DNA from: Gemmatimonadaceae bacterium
GTDB lineage: Bacteria; Gemmatimonadota; Gemmatimonadetes; Gemmatimonadales; Gemmatimonadaceae
Direction: 5' to 3'
NCBI GenBank assembly: GCA_013361335.1
Contig: JABFYH010000179.1
Coordinates: forward strand, 1 to 56,080
DNA: 56,080 bases
Shown here: piece by piece, positions 25,033 to 31,609 of the stretch
Position numbering within the stretch: the stretch's first letter is position 1
How the letters are laid out: each line of letters opens with the position of its first letter
Position numbers and translations under genes: made by a program
Notes under the pieces: model-generated
Databases searched by the model: none
Seen by the model: the letters and a program-made list of their open reading frames with translations, nothing else
What the model was told of the DNA's origin: nothing

Positions 25033-25569
25033 CTATCTCGCGAGGAGCGCCGGCAGCCGCTCGCGCAGCGCTTTCGTGGCGCGCGCGACGTGCACTTCGA
25101 CCGTCCGCGGCGAGATGCCGAGCATCTCGGCGATCGCCGCGGTGGAGAGCTGGTGACGCAGGCGAAGCGTCGCTACCTCCCGCTGCCGTGGCGGCATCGA
25201 CGCGAGCACCTGCTCGATCGCACGGATGATGTCGTCGGCCTCGAGCTTCCGCTCCCCCTCGGGCGGGAGCGCGGGCTCCTCTGCCGCGACGCCGCCGGGA
25301 AACGCGCGCACACGGGCGCGCGCCTCGGTGTCCTCATGTCGGATGTAGTTGAGCGCCCACGAGCGCGTCGCGACATACAGGTAGGCGCGCACGCCTGGAC
25401 CTGTCTCGACCGTTTCCCACCCGCGCCACAGACGAAAGAACACATCCTGGACGAGATCCTCCGCCGCCTCCCGCGAGCGCACGAACCTACGCGCATATCG
25501 GCGCAGCGGCTCCGCGTGCGTCTCGAACAGCTGCCCGAATGCCGAGGAGTCCGCGCCATGGTCTGACAT
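25033..25569 (-). CDS. ECF-type RNA polymerase sigma factor
   Basis: A 178-residue sigma-70-family protein. Region 2 is ETHAEPLRRYARRFV, AAEDLVQDVFFRLW and TRSWALNYIRH. Region 4 is LASMPPRQREVATLRLRHQ, with TAAIAEMLGISPRTVEVHVARATKAL as the helix-turn-helix. The length and order are those of classical ECF factors. No anti-sigma gene follows, and the next gene downstream on the same strand is the annealing-protein gene after a 90-bp gap. The ATG has no ribosome-binding site and lies only a few bases after a good promoter, so a leaderless mRNA is likely. The nearby XRE protein is a candidate repressor. Confidence 0.9.
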   Translation of the reverse strand: MSDHGADSSAFGQLFETHAEPLRRYARRFVRSREAAEDLVQDVFFRLWRGWETVETGPGVRAYLYVATRSWALNYIRHEDTEARARVRAFPGGVAAEEPALPPEGERKLEADDIIRAIEQVLASMPPRQREVATLRLRHQLSTAAIAEMLGISPRTVEVHVARATKALRERLPALLAR

Positions 25570-25578
25570 GAGGCGCGC

Positions 25579-25607
25579 ATAATATGTAGACTATAATCCG
25601 AGTACAA
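25579..25607 (-). promoter_or_regulatory. Promoter of the ECF sigma gene, leaderless geometry
   Basis: On the minus strand TTGTAC (25602-25607), a 17-bp spacer and TATTAT (25579-25584) form a near-consensus promoter. Its expected start site falls at about 25571-25573, only 2-4 bases from the ATG (25569). The spacer is covered by one copy of the 17-bp motif described separately. Confidence 0.6.
25586..25602 (+). repeat. 17-bp motif copy 1, in the sigma promoter spacer
   Basis: GTAGACTATAATCCGAG matches 15 of 17 bases of the inverted copy at 25908-25924. It occupies the spacer of the sigma promoter and touches its -35 box, as expected of a repressor operator. Binding by the adjacent XRE protein is inferred. 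Confidence 0.55.
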
Positions 25608-25643
25608 TTCAGCATGTCACTCGGTCGTCACACCATGCAGTGT

Positions 25644-25874
25644 TCAGCGTCGAGACCGGCGTTTCAGTCGATGGTCGTCTTCGACTCGCGCCAGTACGTC
25701 CGACGCTCGCGTCCCCATCGCTCGACACAGCCGGATCAGCATGTCGACCGTGGGCGACTGGAGATTGCGCTCGAGAATGCTCACATAGGTCCGGTCGATC
25801 CCGGCCTTGTCAGCAAGTCGCTCCTGAGTCAATCCGGAGTCGAGGCGTCGTTGCCGTAGCTCATCTCCAAGCAT
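25644..25874 (-). CDS. Small XRE-family transcriptional regulator
   Basis: A 76-residue helix-turn-helix protein consisting of little more than the DNA-binding domain: LRQRRLDSGLTQERLADKAGID, then TYVSILERNLQSPTVDMLIRLCRAM, the Cro/C1-type five-helix fold, with a short basic tail. Such stand-alone proteins usually dimerise on palindromic operators and often regulate restriction-modification or toxin genes, or themselves. Here the only close partners are the ECF sigma gene immediately downstream on the same strand and an upstream broken gene. A pair of inverted 17-bp motifs flanks the gene and may be its operators. Confidence 0.88.
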   Translation of the reverse strand: MLGDELRQRRLDSGLTQERLADKAGIDRTYVSILERNLQSPTVDMLIRLCRAMGTRASDVLARVEDDHRLKRRSRR

Positions 25875-25907
25875 CGCCGCAGCCTACGGAGCAGACGGCG
25901 GTCTGTC

Positions 25908-25924
25908 CTCGGATTATGATCTAC
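25908..25924 (-). repeat. 17-bp motif copy 2, upstream of the XRE gene
   Basis: Read on the minus strand this is GTAGATCATAATCCGAG, the inverted near-copy of 25586-25602; ATAATCCGAG is identical in both. It lies 34 bp before the XRE start and includes CATAAT, a possible -10 box, consistent with autoregulation. Confidence 0.5.
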
Positions 25925-25986
25925 AGTCGTGCCGGGTAGCCGACCTCGCCCGCCTCCGCCCTGACGAGGCACGATGACCCTTCCCG

Positions 25987-26428
25987 TCAATAGAGCCAGT
26001 CGGGGGGCAGCAGCGACATCGCGAGCGGACGTCCGATCAATTCGCGGATGCGGATGATCTGGCCGACGTGGCGCTCCGTGTGATCGGCATAGAGCTCCAG
26101 CAGATTTCGCAGAGTGAGTGGTCCGTACTTGGGATGATTGGCCGCCCGGCTCCCATCGCGTCGGCGTGGCGGCACGCAGCATCGGTGTGACGCTCCGCCG
26201 AAGCTCGGTGAGCAGGGCGAGCGCCGCCTCATGCGTACCGGCAAGCTGCGATTGATAGGCGATCTCCCGCGCCCACGCGTCCTGATCGTACCCGGGCAGA
26301 TCGCACTCCGGTTGCGAGAATGTCTTCGCGACAAGCATGGCGAGTCGTCGGAACCATGCGGCGCATGCATCTGCAGCAGCATCATCGTGGATGGCGATGT
26401 GGATGACGCGCGCGTTCGTGTCGTGCAT
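25987..26428 (-). pseudogene. DinB-like (DUF664-type) protein, frameshifted
   Basis: Two overlapping frames together make one DinB-like four-helix protein. The first (from the ATG at 26428) reads MHDTNARVIHIAIHDD and runs to TRWEPGG. The second carries NHPKYGPLTLRNLLELYADHTERHVGQI and ends DWLY; its HTERH and preceding residues are the typical DinB C-terminal metal motif. The switch needs one extra base to be skipped at about 26140-26150. The family includes metal-dependent enzymes and damage-induced proteins of mostly unknown function (bacillithiol/mycothiol-linked transferases among them). It may be a genuine pseudogene or a sequencing error. Confidence 0.6.
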
Positions 26429-26582
26429 TGCGTATGGTGTCGTCGGGTGTGAATCAGCCTGTTGCGCGACGGACCGGATCACCGTAATTTCGCGCTCCCT
26501 CCGAGTTGGCGACTTCCTGGCCAGGCTGTGTGCAGGCGCATCCGCTGATCGATCACACGCCACTTCAGCCAACGAGGCGCTC

Positions 26583-26909
26583 ATGCTCATGTCGGCATCG
26601 ATCGTGGTTCGCGAGGATCGCGATCCGTATCGCGTTTCGCGCTGGTACGAGGATGAGGGCAGTGAGCGCACCTCGACCGGCGCGATCAACCTGACGCCCG
26701 ATGCGGCCTGGCGAGCGACGCTGTCGGTGCCCCTTCCCGGTGCGGACGCCGTGTTTCTGCGGATCGAGCGGACGGGCCCCTTGCCCGACGGCTACGTCGG
26801 TGCGGAGGAGAGCGCGGGTCTCTCGGTGCCGGTCGAGGAGCTCGACACGGTGATGGCGCTCCTCGCCGGCGTGATCGCACAGGCGCGCAGGCACGGGGTC
26901 GTCGGCTGA
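26583..26909 (+). CDS. Hypothetical protein, 108 residues
   Basis: A small protein starting at an ATG with GAGG eight bases upstream. It contains SIVVREDRDPYRVSRWYED, a central VPLPGADAVFLRIERTG strand pair and a C-terminal helix VEELDTVMALLAGVIAQARRHG. Predicted alpha/beta and soluble. No family or active-site motif was recognised. Codon use fits the neighbours, supporting a real gene. It points toward, and converges with, the lytic transglycosylase, with 35 bp between stops. A second in-frame ATG (26589) is equally possible. Confidence 0.6.
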   Translation: MLMSASIVVREDRDPYRVSRWYEDEGSERTSTGAINLTPDAAWRATLSVPLPGADAVFLRIERTGPLPDGYVGAEESAGLSVPVEELDTVMALLAGVIAQARRHGVVG

Positions 26910-26944
26910 TCGGTCGGCGCCGGCGGAACGAGCGCCGGCGACGT

Positions 26945-27748
26945 TCAGTCGGCCATCGCGAGCCCGTACCGTTCCGGCGCGCTGCCGACGCGGGCCGAGG
27001 CGATGAGCTTCGGCACGTACTCCTGCGTCTCCTTGGGGAGCCTGGGCAGGATCCGGAAGAAGTCGGCATCGGTGCCGGTCGTGCGGCGGGTGACGGTCCG
27101 CAGCGCCTTCGACACGGTGCCCTGCCCGGAGTTGTAGGCGGCGGCGGCGAGATACCAGGAACCGAAGCGGTCGTGCAGCTGGTCGAGGTAGGCGAGCGCG
27201 GCGTCGGTCGCCTTGGCGGGATCCTTCCGCTCGTCGACCTTCCGTCCCACCGACAGCCCGAACTGGCGCGCGGTAGCGCTCATGAACTGCCACAGGCCGA
27301 CCGCTTTGACCGGGGACTTGGCGGTTGGGTTGAAGTTCGACTCGATCAGCGCCAGGTAGATCAGCTCACGCGGCATTCCCCGCGCGTCGAGCTTCGCGGT
27401 GATCATCCCCTCATACTTCTCCATCCGCTGCAGCGACTGCTGGAAGTCGCCCCGAAGCGAGGTCGTCAGCCGCGTGATCCAGCGGTCGATGTGTGGGCTC
27501 TCGACACCTGAGTCGAGGGTGGCATAGGAGCTCGTCGCCGTTCGGCTGCCCGTGATGGCCGCAAGATTGGTCGTCAGGGCGCCAATGGTCGAGCCCGCAT
27601 CGCTTACCTGTTCTACGCCGGCTGCGGTGCCAAGGAACTGCGCCCGCTCGAGTCCGGCAATGACCGTGGCGAGACCCATGGCGGCGCCGAGCAGGGGAAA
27701 AGCCACGCGCCGACGGGCGCGAGACAGTCGATTCAGCAAGTCCTTCAC
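26945..27748 (-). CDS. Membrane-anchored lytic transglycosylase (SLT domain)
   Basis: A 267-residue peptidoglycan hydrolase that cleaves the MurNAc-GlcNAc bond with formation of anhydro-MurNAc. The catalytic Glu is in YLALIESNFNP (Glu136 in this numbering), followed by VGLWQFMSATARQFGL and AAAAYNSGQGTV, the standard SLT (family 1, MltD/Slt-like) motifs. An N-terminal hydrophobic segment (ALPLLGAAMGLATVIAG region) anchors or exports it. The GTG at 27748 is preferred because GGAGGAG is placed correctly before it; an upstream ATG (27769) lacks this. There is no LysM domain, unlike MltD. Confidence 0.88.
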   Translation of the reverse strand: MKDLLNRLSRARRRVAFPLLGAAMGLATVIAGLERAQFLGTAAGVEQVSDAGSTIGALTTNLAAITGSRTATSSYATLDSGVESPHIDRWITRLTTSLRGDFQQSLQRMEKYEGMITAKLDARGMPRELIYLALIESNFNPTAKSPVKAVGLWQFMSATARQFGLSVGRKVDERKDPAKATDAALAYLDQLHDRFGSWYLAAAAYNSGQGTVSKALRTVTRRTTGTDADFFRILPRLPKETQEYVPKLIASARVGSAPERYGLAMAD

Positions 27749-27919
27749 GGCGCACTCCTCCAATCGCATTGATGCAATTGAAGTTACGCCGAAAAATGGA
27801 CGTTTCCAGACTTGCGCTTCGAGGCGAGGCCTGCCCGAGCTCGGTTCGTTCTTGACCGATCGGACAACTGCTGGGCGCGCGATCAGTGGTCGTGATTCAG
27901 CCCTGGCAGACCGTCACTC

Positions 27920-28417
27920 TCAGTGTTCCAGGGAGACCGGCGCCTCCGCCCGAGCAGCGAGCAGCTTCGTCGTGAAGCGCTGCCCCTCGGAGATCCGCTC
28001 GATCTCGATCGCCATCGCGTCCACCGCCTGCTCGATGCGCGCCAGCCGCTCCGCCGACGCCAGGTCCACCTCTCCGCGCCGGCCCCCTCCCTCGAGTCGC
28101 CGAGCGAAGGCGCGCATCAATGGATGGAAGATCGCGACGGCTGCCAACACGACGATCACGAAGCCGGCGAACATCATCTTCTCCTGACGAGGCGACGGGC
28201 CATGAGGCCCCGGGATCTGGATCATCGGCATCGCCTCCCGGCGCATCCGCTCCATGTCACGCGCCATCTGTGCCTGGTCGCGGAGCATCTGGGCCTGCGC
28301 CCGTACCTGCTCCCGCGCGGCCATGGCCGCCTCACGGGCGGCATCGGCCGCCTGGGTACGTGCGGCGGCGGCCTGCTCGCGCGCGGCGGCCTGCCCTTCG
28401 ACGGTCTGGAGAGTCAC
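27920..28417 (-). CDS. Hypothetical membrane protein with coiled coils
   Basis: A 165-residue protein. Residues 1-65 form an Ala/Arg/Gln-rich coiled coil (AAREQAAAARTQAADAAREA, RDQAQMARDMERMRR). A single membrane helix (MFAGFVIVVLAAVAIF, about 81-97) follows, then a second helical region with the heptad-like ARIEQAVDAMAIEIERI. It starts with GTG. No enzymatic motif is present. Similar three-part proteins are common in Gemmatimonadota, where the role is unknown; scaffold or stalk functions are conceivable. It is divergent from the L,D-transpeptidase gene, with which it may share the 200-bp intergenic region. Confidence 0.65.
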   Translation of the reverse strand: MTLQTVEGQAAAREQAAAARTQAADAAREAAMAAREQVRAQAQMLRDQAQMARDMERMRREAMPMIQIPGPHGPSPRQEKMMFAGFVIVVLAAVAIFHPLMRAFARRLEGGGRRGEVDLASAERLARIEQAVDAMAIEIERISEGQRFTTKLLAARAEAPVSLEH

Positions 28418-28624
28418 GGCAAATCCTGTGATGCGGGTGACGATGCTAGATCTTTAGACGGGAGAATGGAGCCCACGGTTTCCTTCGCGCACCATACGCT
28501 GCGCCGCGCGCGACCAAATGGCAATTCCGGGGTAGTGTCGGCCCGGGCCTGGTACCGCTTGTCTCCCCGCGCCCTGTCGTTGCATTCTTCCGGTCCGACT
28601 CTTCCGTCTCCTCCACCGATCGTC

Positions 28625-29167
28625 ATGCGGCTGGCTCTCCTCCTCGGCGCTCTCTCGCTCACCATGGTTTCGGCGGCGCATGCCGCGGGCACCGCGTCGC
28701 CCGACATCGTGGGACCGGGTCGCGGCCCCGGTGGCCCCGTGCCGCTCGCGGACAGCATCGTCATCGAGAAGAAGGCCCGCCGGCTCACGCTCTACCATCA
28801 GGGACGTCCGCTGCGCTCCTACCTGGTGGCGCTCGGCGCCAATCCGGTGGGCGACAAGCGATTCGCCGGCGACCGCCGCACTCCGGAAGGGGTGTTCTTC
28901 ATCGACTACAAGCACGAGAAGAGCGACTTCCACCTCGCGATGCATATCTCGTATCCGGACTCGTCGCACCGCGCGCGGGCGGAAGCAGCCGGGATGTCGC
29001 CGGGCGGCGACATCATGATCCACGGGCTCAAGAACGGCCAGGGCGCCAGTGGCGCCTTTCATCGGACGGTGGACTGGACCGACGGCTGCATCGCCCTCAC
29101 CGACGAGGAGATCGAGGGGATGTGGAGTGTGGTCATGGTCGGCACGCCGGTGGAGATCAAGCCCTGA
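28625..29167 (+). CDS. YafK-like L,D-transpeptidase/peptidoglycan enzyme
   Basis: A 180-residue YkuD-domain protein with a signal peptide ending SAAHAAG, so it is periplasmic. The catalytic pocket is MIHGLKN (His133) with WTDGCIALTDEE (Cys155), the form seen in YafK (DpaA) rather than the SHGCIR of classical L,D-transpeptidases. LYHQGRPLRSYLVALGANPVGDK is the typical N-terminal strand of this fold. YafK cleaves the Braun-lipoprotein/peptidoglycan link; other members make 3-3 cross-links. The exact reaction here is unknown. The start is the ATG heading the signal peptide. A perfect terminator follows the stop. Confidence 0.85.
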   Translation: MRLALLLGALSLTMVSAAHAAGTASPDIVGPGRGPGGPVPLADSIVIEKKARRLTLYHQGRPLRSYLVALGANPVGDKRFAGDRRTPEGVFFIDYKHEKSDFHLAMHISYPDSSHRARAEAAGMSPGGDIMIHGLKNGQGASGAFHRTVDWTDGCIALTDEEIEGMWSVVMVGTPVEIKP

Positions 29168-29206
29168 GTCGATCACACCAGGCGCAATTGATGCGACCTG
29201 AATGAG

Positions 29207-29236
29207 GACGGGGCCCCGAGTCATCGGGGCCCCGTC
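29207..29236. terminator. Perfect 13-bp hairpin between converging genes
   Basis: GACGGGGCCCCGA (29207-29219) pairs perfectly with TCGGGGCCCCGTC (29224-29236) across the loop GTCA. It serves the L,D-transpeptidase on the plus strand and, because it is symmetric, the beta-barrel gene on the minus strand. There is no T-run. Confidence 0.65.
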
Positions 29237-29267
29237 GTGCTTCCGGGCGTTGGTAACCGTGCGCGTC

Positions 29268-29984
29268 TTAGAAGAGGCGCAGGCGCACACCGAGCTCCAC
29301 CACCGGCATGTTCTTGACGTAGCTCTCGTTCGACACCGTCTGCTCCTGCTTCTGACGCTCGGCATCGAGCTGGGCCTGGAAGGACGCATGCGCCGGGTTC
29401 GACGCCTGGCCGTAAGGGCCCGTCGCGCTCAGGGCGAGCTTGACCTGGTCCTGACGGAGGACGCCGATGCGCGAGGTCAGCGAGGCCGGCCAGCTGTTCC
29501 CGAAGGTGTGGTCCCAGCCCAGCCCGTAGAACATGGAGTGCTCGGGGAGCTGGAGCGCGCCGATGACGTTGCCCACCGAGTCCGCCGGATAGGACTGGCC
29601 GTTGAAGGTGTAGCTCCCGTTGGTCGGCGTCCCGGTCAGGGCGATCGTGCTCTTGTTGATCACCGTGCCGGCGCTGACGTAGATGCCGCCGCCGAAGGGG
29701 TGGACGTCGAGCGTGAACGCCCGGTTGTCGGCCTTGGCGAACAGCTCGTAGGGCTGGCTGGAGAGCGACCGGTTGGCGCCGACGCTCCCCGCATGCTGTG
29801 AGCCGCGCACCACGACGAACTTGCCGAGCCCGACCGCAATGTCACCGCCGAGCCCCAGCGTGGAGCCGACCAGGCCGACGGCGATGCGGGGCTTAGGGAT
29901 CGTGCCGAGCTGCGCGTTGGCGGCGGGGGTGACCGAGACGAGCAGGGCCAGCGCGGTCACCCGCGCGAGAGTTCTGGAGGTCAT
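29268..29984 (-). CDS. Outer-membrane beta-barrel protein
   Basis: A 238-residue exported protein ending in the barrel-type residue Phe (VELGVRLRLF). The signal peptide (ARVTALALLVSVTPAANAQ) is followed by glycine-rich strands (AVGLVGSTLGLGGDIAVGLG, FGGGIYVSAGTV). It has the length and pattern of small 8-10-strand barrels. No function-specific motif. The ATG at 29984 begins the signal peptide; an upstream in-frame ATG is not needed. It is divergent from the GntR regulator and could be its target through the repeat-rich 226-bp region between them; that is inference. Confidence 0.7.
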   Translation of the reverse strand: MTSRTLARVTALALLVSVTPAANAQLGTIPKPRIAVGLVGSTLGLGGDIAVGLGKFVVVRGSQHAGSVGANRSLSSQPYELFAKADNRAFTLDVHPFGGGIYVSAGTVINKSTIALTGTPTNGSYTFNGQSYPADSVGNVIGALQLPEHSMFYGLGWDHTFGNSWPASLTSRIGVLRQDQVKLALSATGPYGQASNPAHASFQAQLDAERQKQEQTVSNESYVKNMPVVELGVRLRLF

Positions 29985-30080
29985 GAATTGAGGGAGGGAG
30001 GGAAGCAGAAAGGAGCTCCTCCATGGACAGGGTTGGGCGGCCGGAGGTAACGACCTCAACCGGCGTCGCGGGCGAACAAG

Positions 30081-30203
30081 GGGCGCATTCGCCCGTAGTT
30101 TTTTTTGTTATAGAACGATATAATTCGCGTCGATCTCGCGGGCGATGCGGGTAGTAAACTACCCGATAGCTCAATCTAGCTTTTTTGTTCTATTGTTATA
30201 GAA
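30081..30203. promoter_or_regulatory. Divergent AT-rich control region with repeats and palindromes
   Basis: This stretch is far more AT-rich than its surroundings. It holds a hairpin GGGCG-CATT-CGCCC (30081-30094) followed by eight T (30099-30106), the direct repeat TTGTTATAGAA (30105-30115 and 30193-30203), the perfect palindrome GGGTAGTAAACTACCC (30149-30164) and TTCTAT-TGTT-ATAGAA (30188-30203) a few bases before the GntR start. TATAAT (30119-30124) could be a -10. These are candidate operators for the GntR protein. Confidence 0.55.
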
Positions 30204-30210
30204 TAGTGGC

Positions 30211-31191
30211 GTGACGACGAGACTGAACCCCTCCAGCCCGATCCCGCTCTACCACCAGCTCGCCGAGGCGATCCGCGCCGACATCGCCGCCGGAGCTCTC
30301 GCTCCCGGCGACCGTCTTCCGCCGTTGCGTGCTGCTGCCGATGTCTGGGGCGTCAACCTGCACACCGTGCGTCACGCCTATCGCGCCCTCGCCGAGTCGG
30401 GGCTGGTGCGCACCGCTGGACGTGGAAGCATCGTCCTCCGGGCAGACAGCCCGACGTCGCCGCCAGTCCCGGACGAGGACGTGATCACCCGCTTCCTGCG
30501 CGAGGCGCGGGAGCAGCACGGGCTCTCGCTCCACGACATTCGTCGTCAGCTCGAGCGGCAGATCCGGGGCGCCGGGCCCGAGGTCCCCGACGTGCTCGAG
30601 CCGCGCCCCATTCCCGAGCCGCGGATCGGGTCGACGGTCGTCCACGTGATCGAGTGCAGCACCTGGCAGGCGCTCGATCTCGCGCAGCAGGTCCAGGAGC
30701 GGTGGCAGGTGACGGCCAAGCCGTGGAGCCTCGAGCGGGCCGGTGAGCCCCCGGCCGGCCCGCTGGTCGCCACCTACTTCCACTACAACGACATTCGTGC
30801 CCGCTGGCCGAAGCGCCTCGCCCAGGTGCAATTCGCCAGCATCCGCCCCGATCCGGCGCTGGCGGGTCGCGTCCGTGGCATCGTGCCCACGGAGGCTCGC
30901 ACGACGGTCATCCTCTGCGAGCGGGAAGCCGAGAAGGCGCGCAACATCGCGGCCGACCTGGCGGCGGTGCTGCCGTCACCCACCTTCGAGATCCGGACGC
31001 TGGTGTCCAACAATCCCACCACGGCGCTCCACGTGGCGGGCAAGACCCAACCCGTCCTGTTCGCCCCTCGAATCTGGGGCGCACTCGGTCCCGTCGAGCG
31101 GGCGGATCCCCGCGCGGTCGAGGTGCGCTATCTCTTCGACTCGATCGAGCTCGCCGCGCTCGGAGAACGGTTCCAGTGGTCGGAGCGGTAG
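30211..31191 (+). CDS. GntR-family (YtrA-like) transcriptional regulator
   Basis: A 326-residue regulator. The N-terminal winged helix is PLYHQLAEAIRADIAAGAL, then LPPLRAAADVWGVNLHTVRHAYRALAESGLVRT, a classic GntR helix-turn-helix. The C-terminal 230 residues are not the usual UTRA, FCD or aminotransferase domain; they contain VIECSTWQALDLAQQ, a strand-helix pattern and ATYFHYNDIRARWP, possibly a periplasmic-binding-like or YtrA-type variant. The effector is unknown. It begins with GTG. The divergent beta-barrel gene and the upstream palindromes suggest autoregulation. It converges with csoR, leaving 10 bp between stops. Confidence 0.82.
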   Translation: MTTRLNPSSPIPLYHQLAEAIRADIAAGALAPGDRLPPLRAAADVWGVNLHTVRHAYRALAESGLVRTAGRGSIVLRADSPTSPPVPDEDVITRFLREAREQHGLSLHDIRRQLERQIRGAGPEVPDVLEPRPIPEPRIGSTVVHVIECSTWQALDLAQQVQERWQVTAKPWSLERAGEPPAGPLVATYFHYNDIRARWPKRLAQVQFASIRPDPALAGRVRGIVPTEARTTVILCEREAEKARNIAADLAAVLPSPTFEIRTLVSNNPTTALHVAGKTQPVLFAPRIWGALGPVERADPRAVEVRYLFDSIELAALGERFQWSER

Positions 31192-31201
31192 CTCTCGTCC
31201 C

Positions 31202-31585
31202 CTAGCGGCTGTGCTTGTACAACAGATCCACGAGCTCGTCGTACATCGGCTCCGCGTCCGCCGGGCCGGCCTTGATGGCCGCCGTCGCGCAATGCTTCAG
31301 ATGGTTCCGCATCAGCTCCCGCCCCACCGCGCGCAGCGCCTCGTGCACCGAGGAGATCTGCGTCATGACGTCGGCGCAGTAGCGGTCCTCCTCCACCATC
31401 TTCTGGAGCCCACGCACCTGCCCCTCGATCCGGCGCAGGCGCTTGAGGTTGCGGTCCTTCGCGTCCGGATCGACGGCGACCGCCTTCCGGCCGTCCACCT
31501 CCTCGCTGGGCAAGGCGCAGCCGCATTCGACGGTCGAGGGCGGGCCCTTCGGGCCGGGGGACGTCGTCTTCGCGCTCGGTGTCAT
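31202..31585 (-). CDS. csoR: Copper-sensing CsoR-family repressor
   Basis: A 127-residue all-helical metal-sensing repressor. LKRLRRIEGQVRGLQKMVEEDRYCADV starts the CsoR/RcnR fold; the Cu(I) ligands form the C-H-C pattern Cys70, His95 and Cys99 (NHLKHCA). Residues 1-45 form an extension absent from the minimal family and include CGC (21-23), which could add a metal site. CsoR binds G/C-tract operators and releases on Cu(I). GAGGAG precedes the ATG at 31585 by five bases, favouring it over the GTG six bases upstream. It is the last gene of the cupredoxin-copA-csoR operon and probably represses the promoter at 34347-34373. Confidence 0.9.
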   Translation of the reverse strand: MTPSAKTTSPGPKGPPSTVECGCALPSEEVDGRKAVAVDPDAKDRNLKRLRRIEGQVRGLQKMVEEDRYCADVMTQISSVHEALRAVGRELMRNHLKHCATAAIKAGPADAEPMYDELVDLLYKHSR

Positions 31586-31609
31586 CGCCACTCCTCGGGT
31601 TGAATCGGG

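Noticed and set aside
30081-30106. Hairpin plus T8 as the terminator of the L,D-transpeptidase gene.
   Set aside because: The gene ends 900 bp earlier and has its own perfect hairpin at 29207-29236; the element more likely belongs to the divergent control region.
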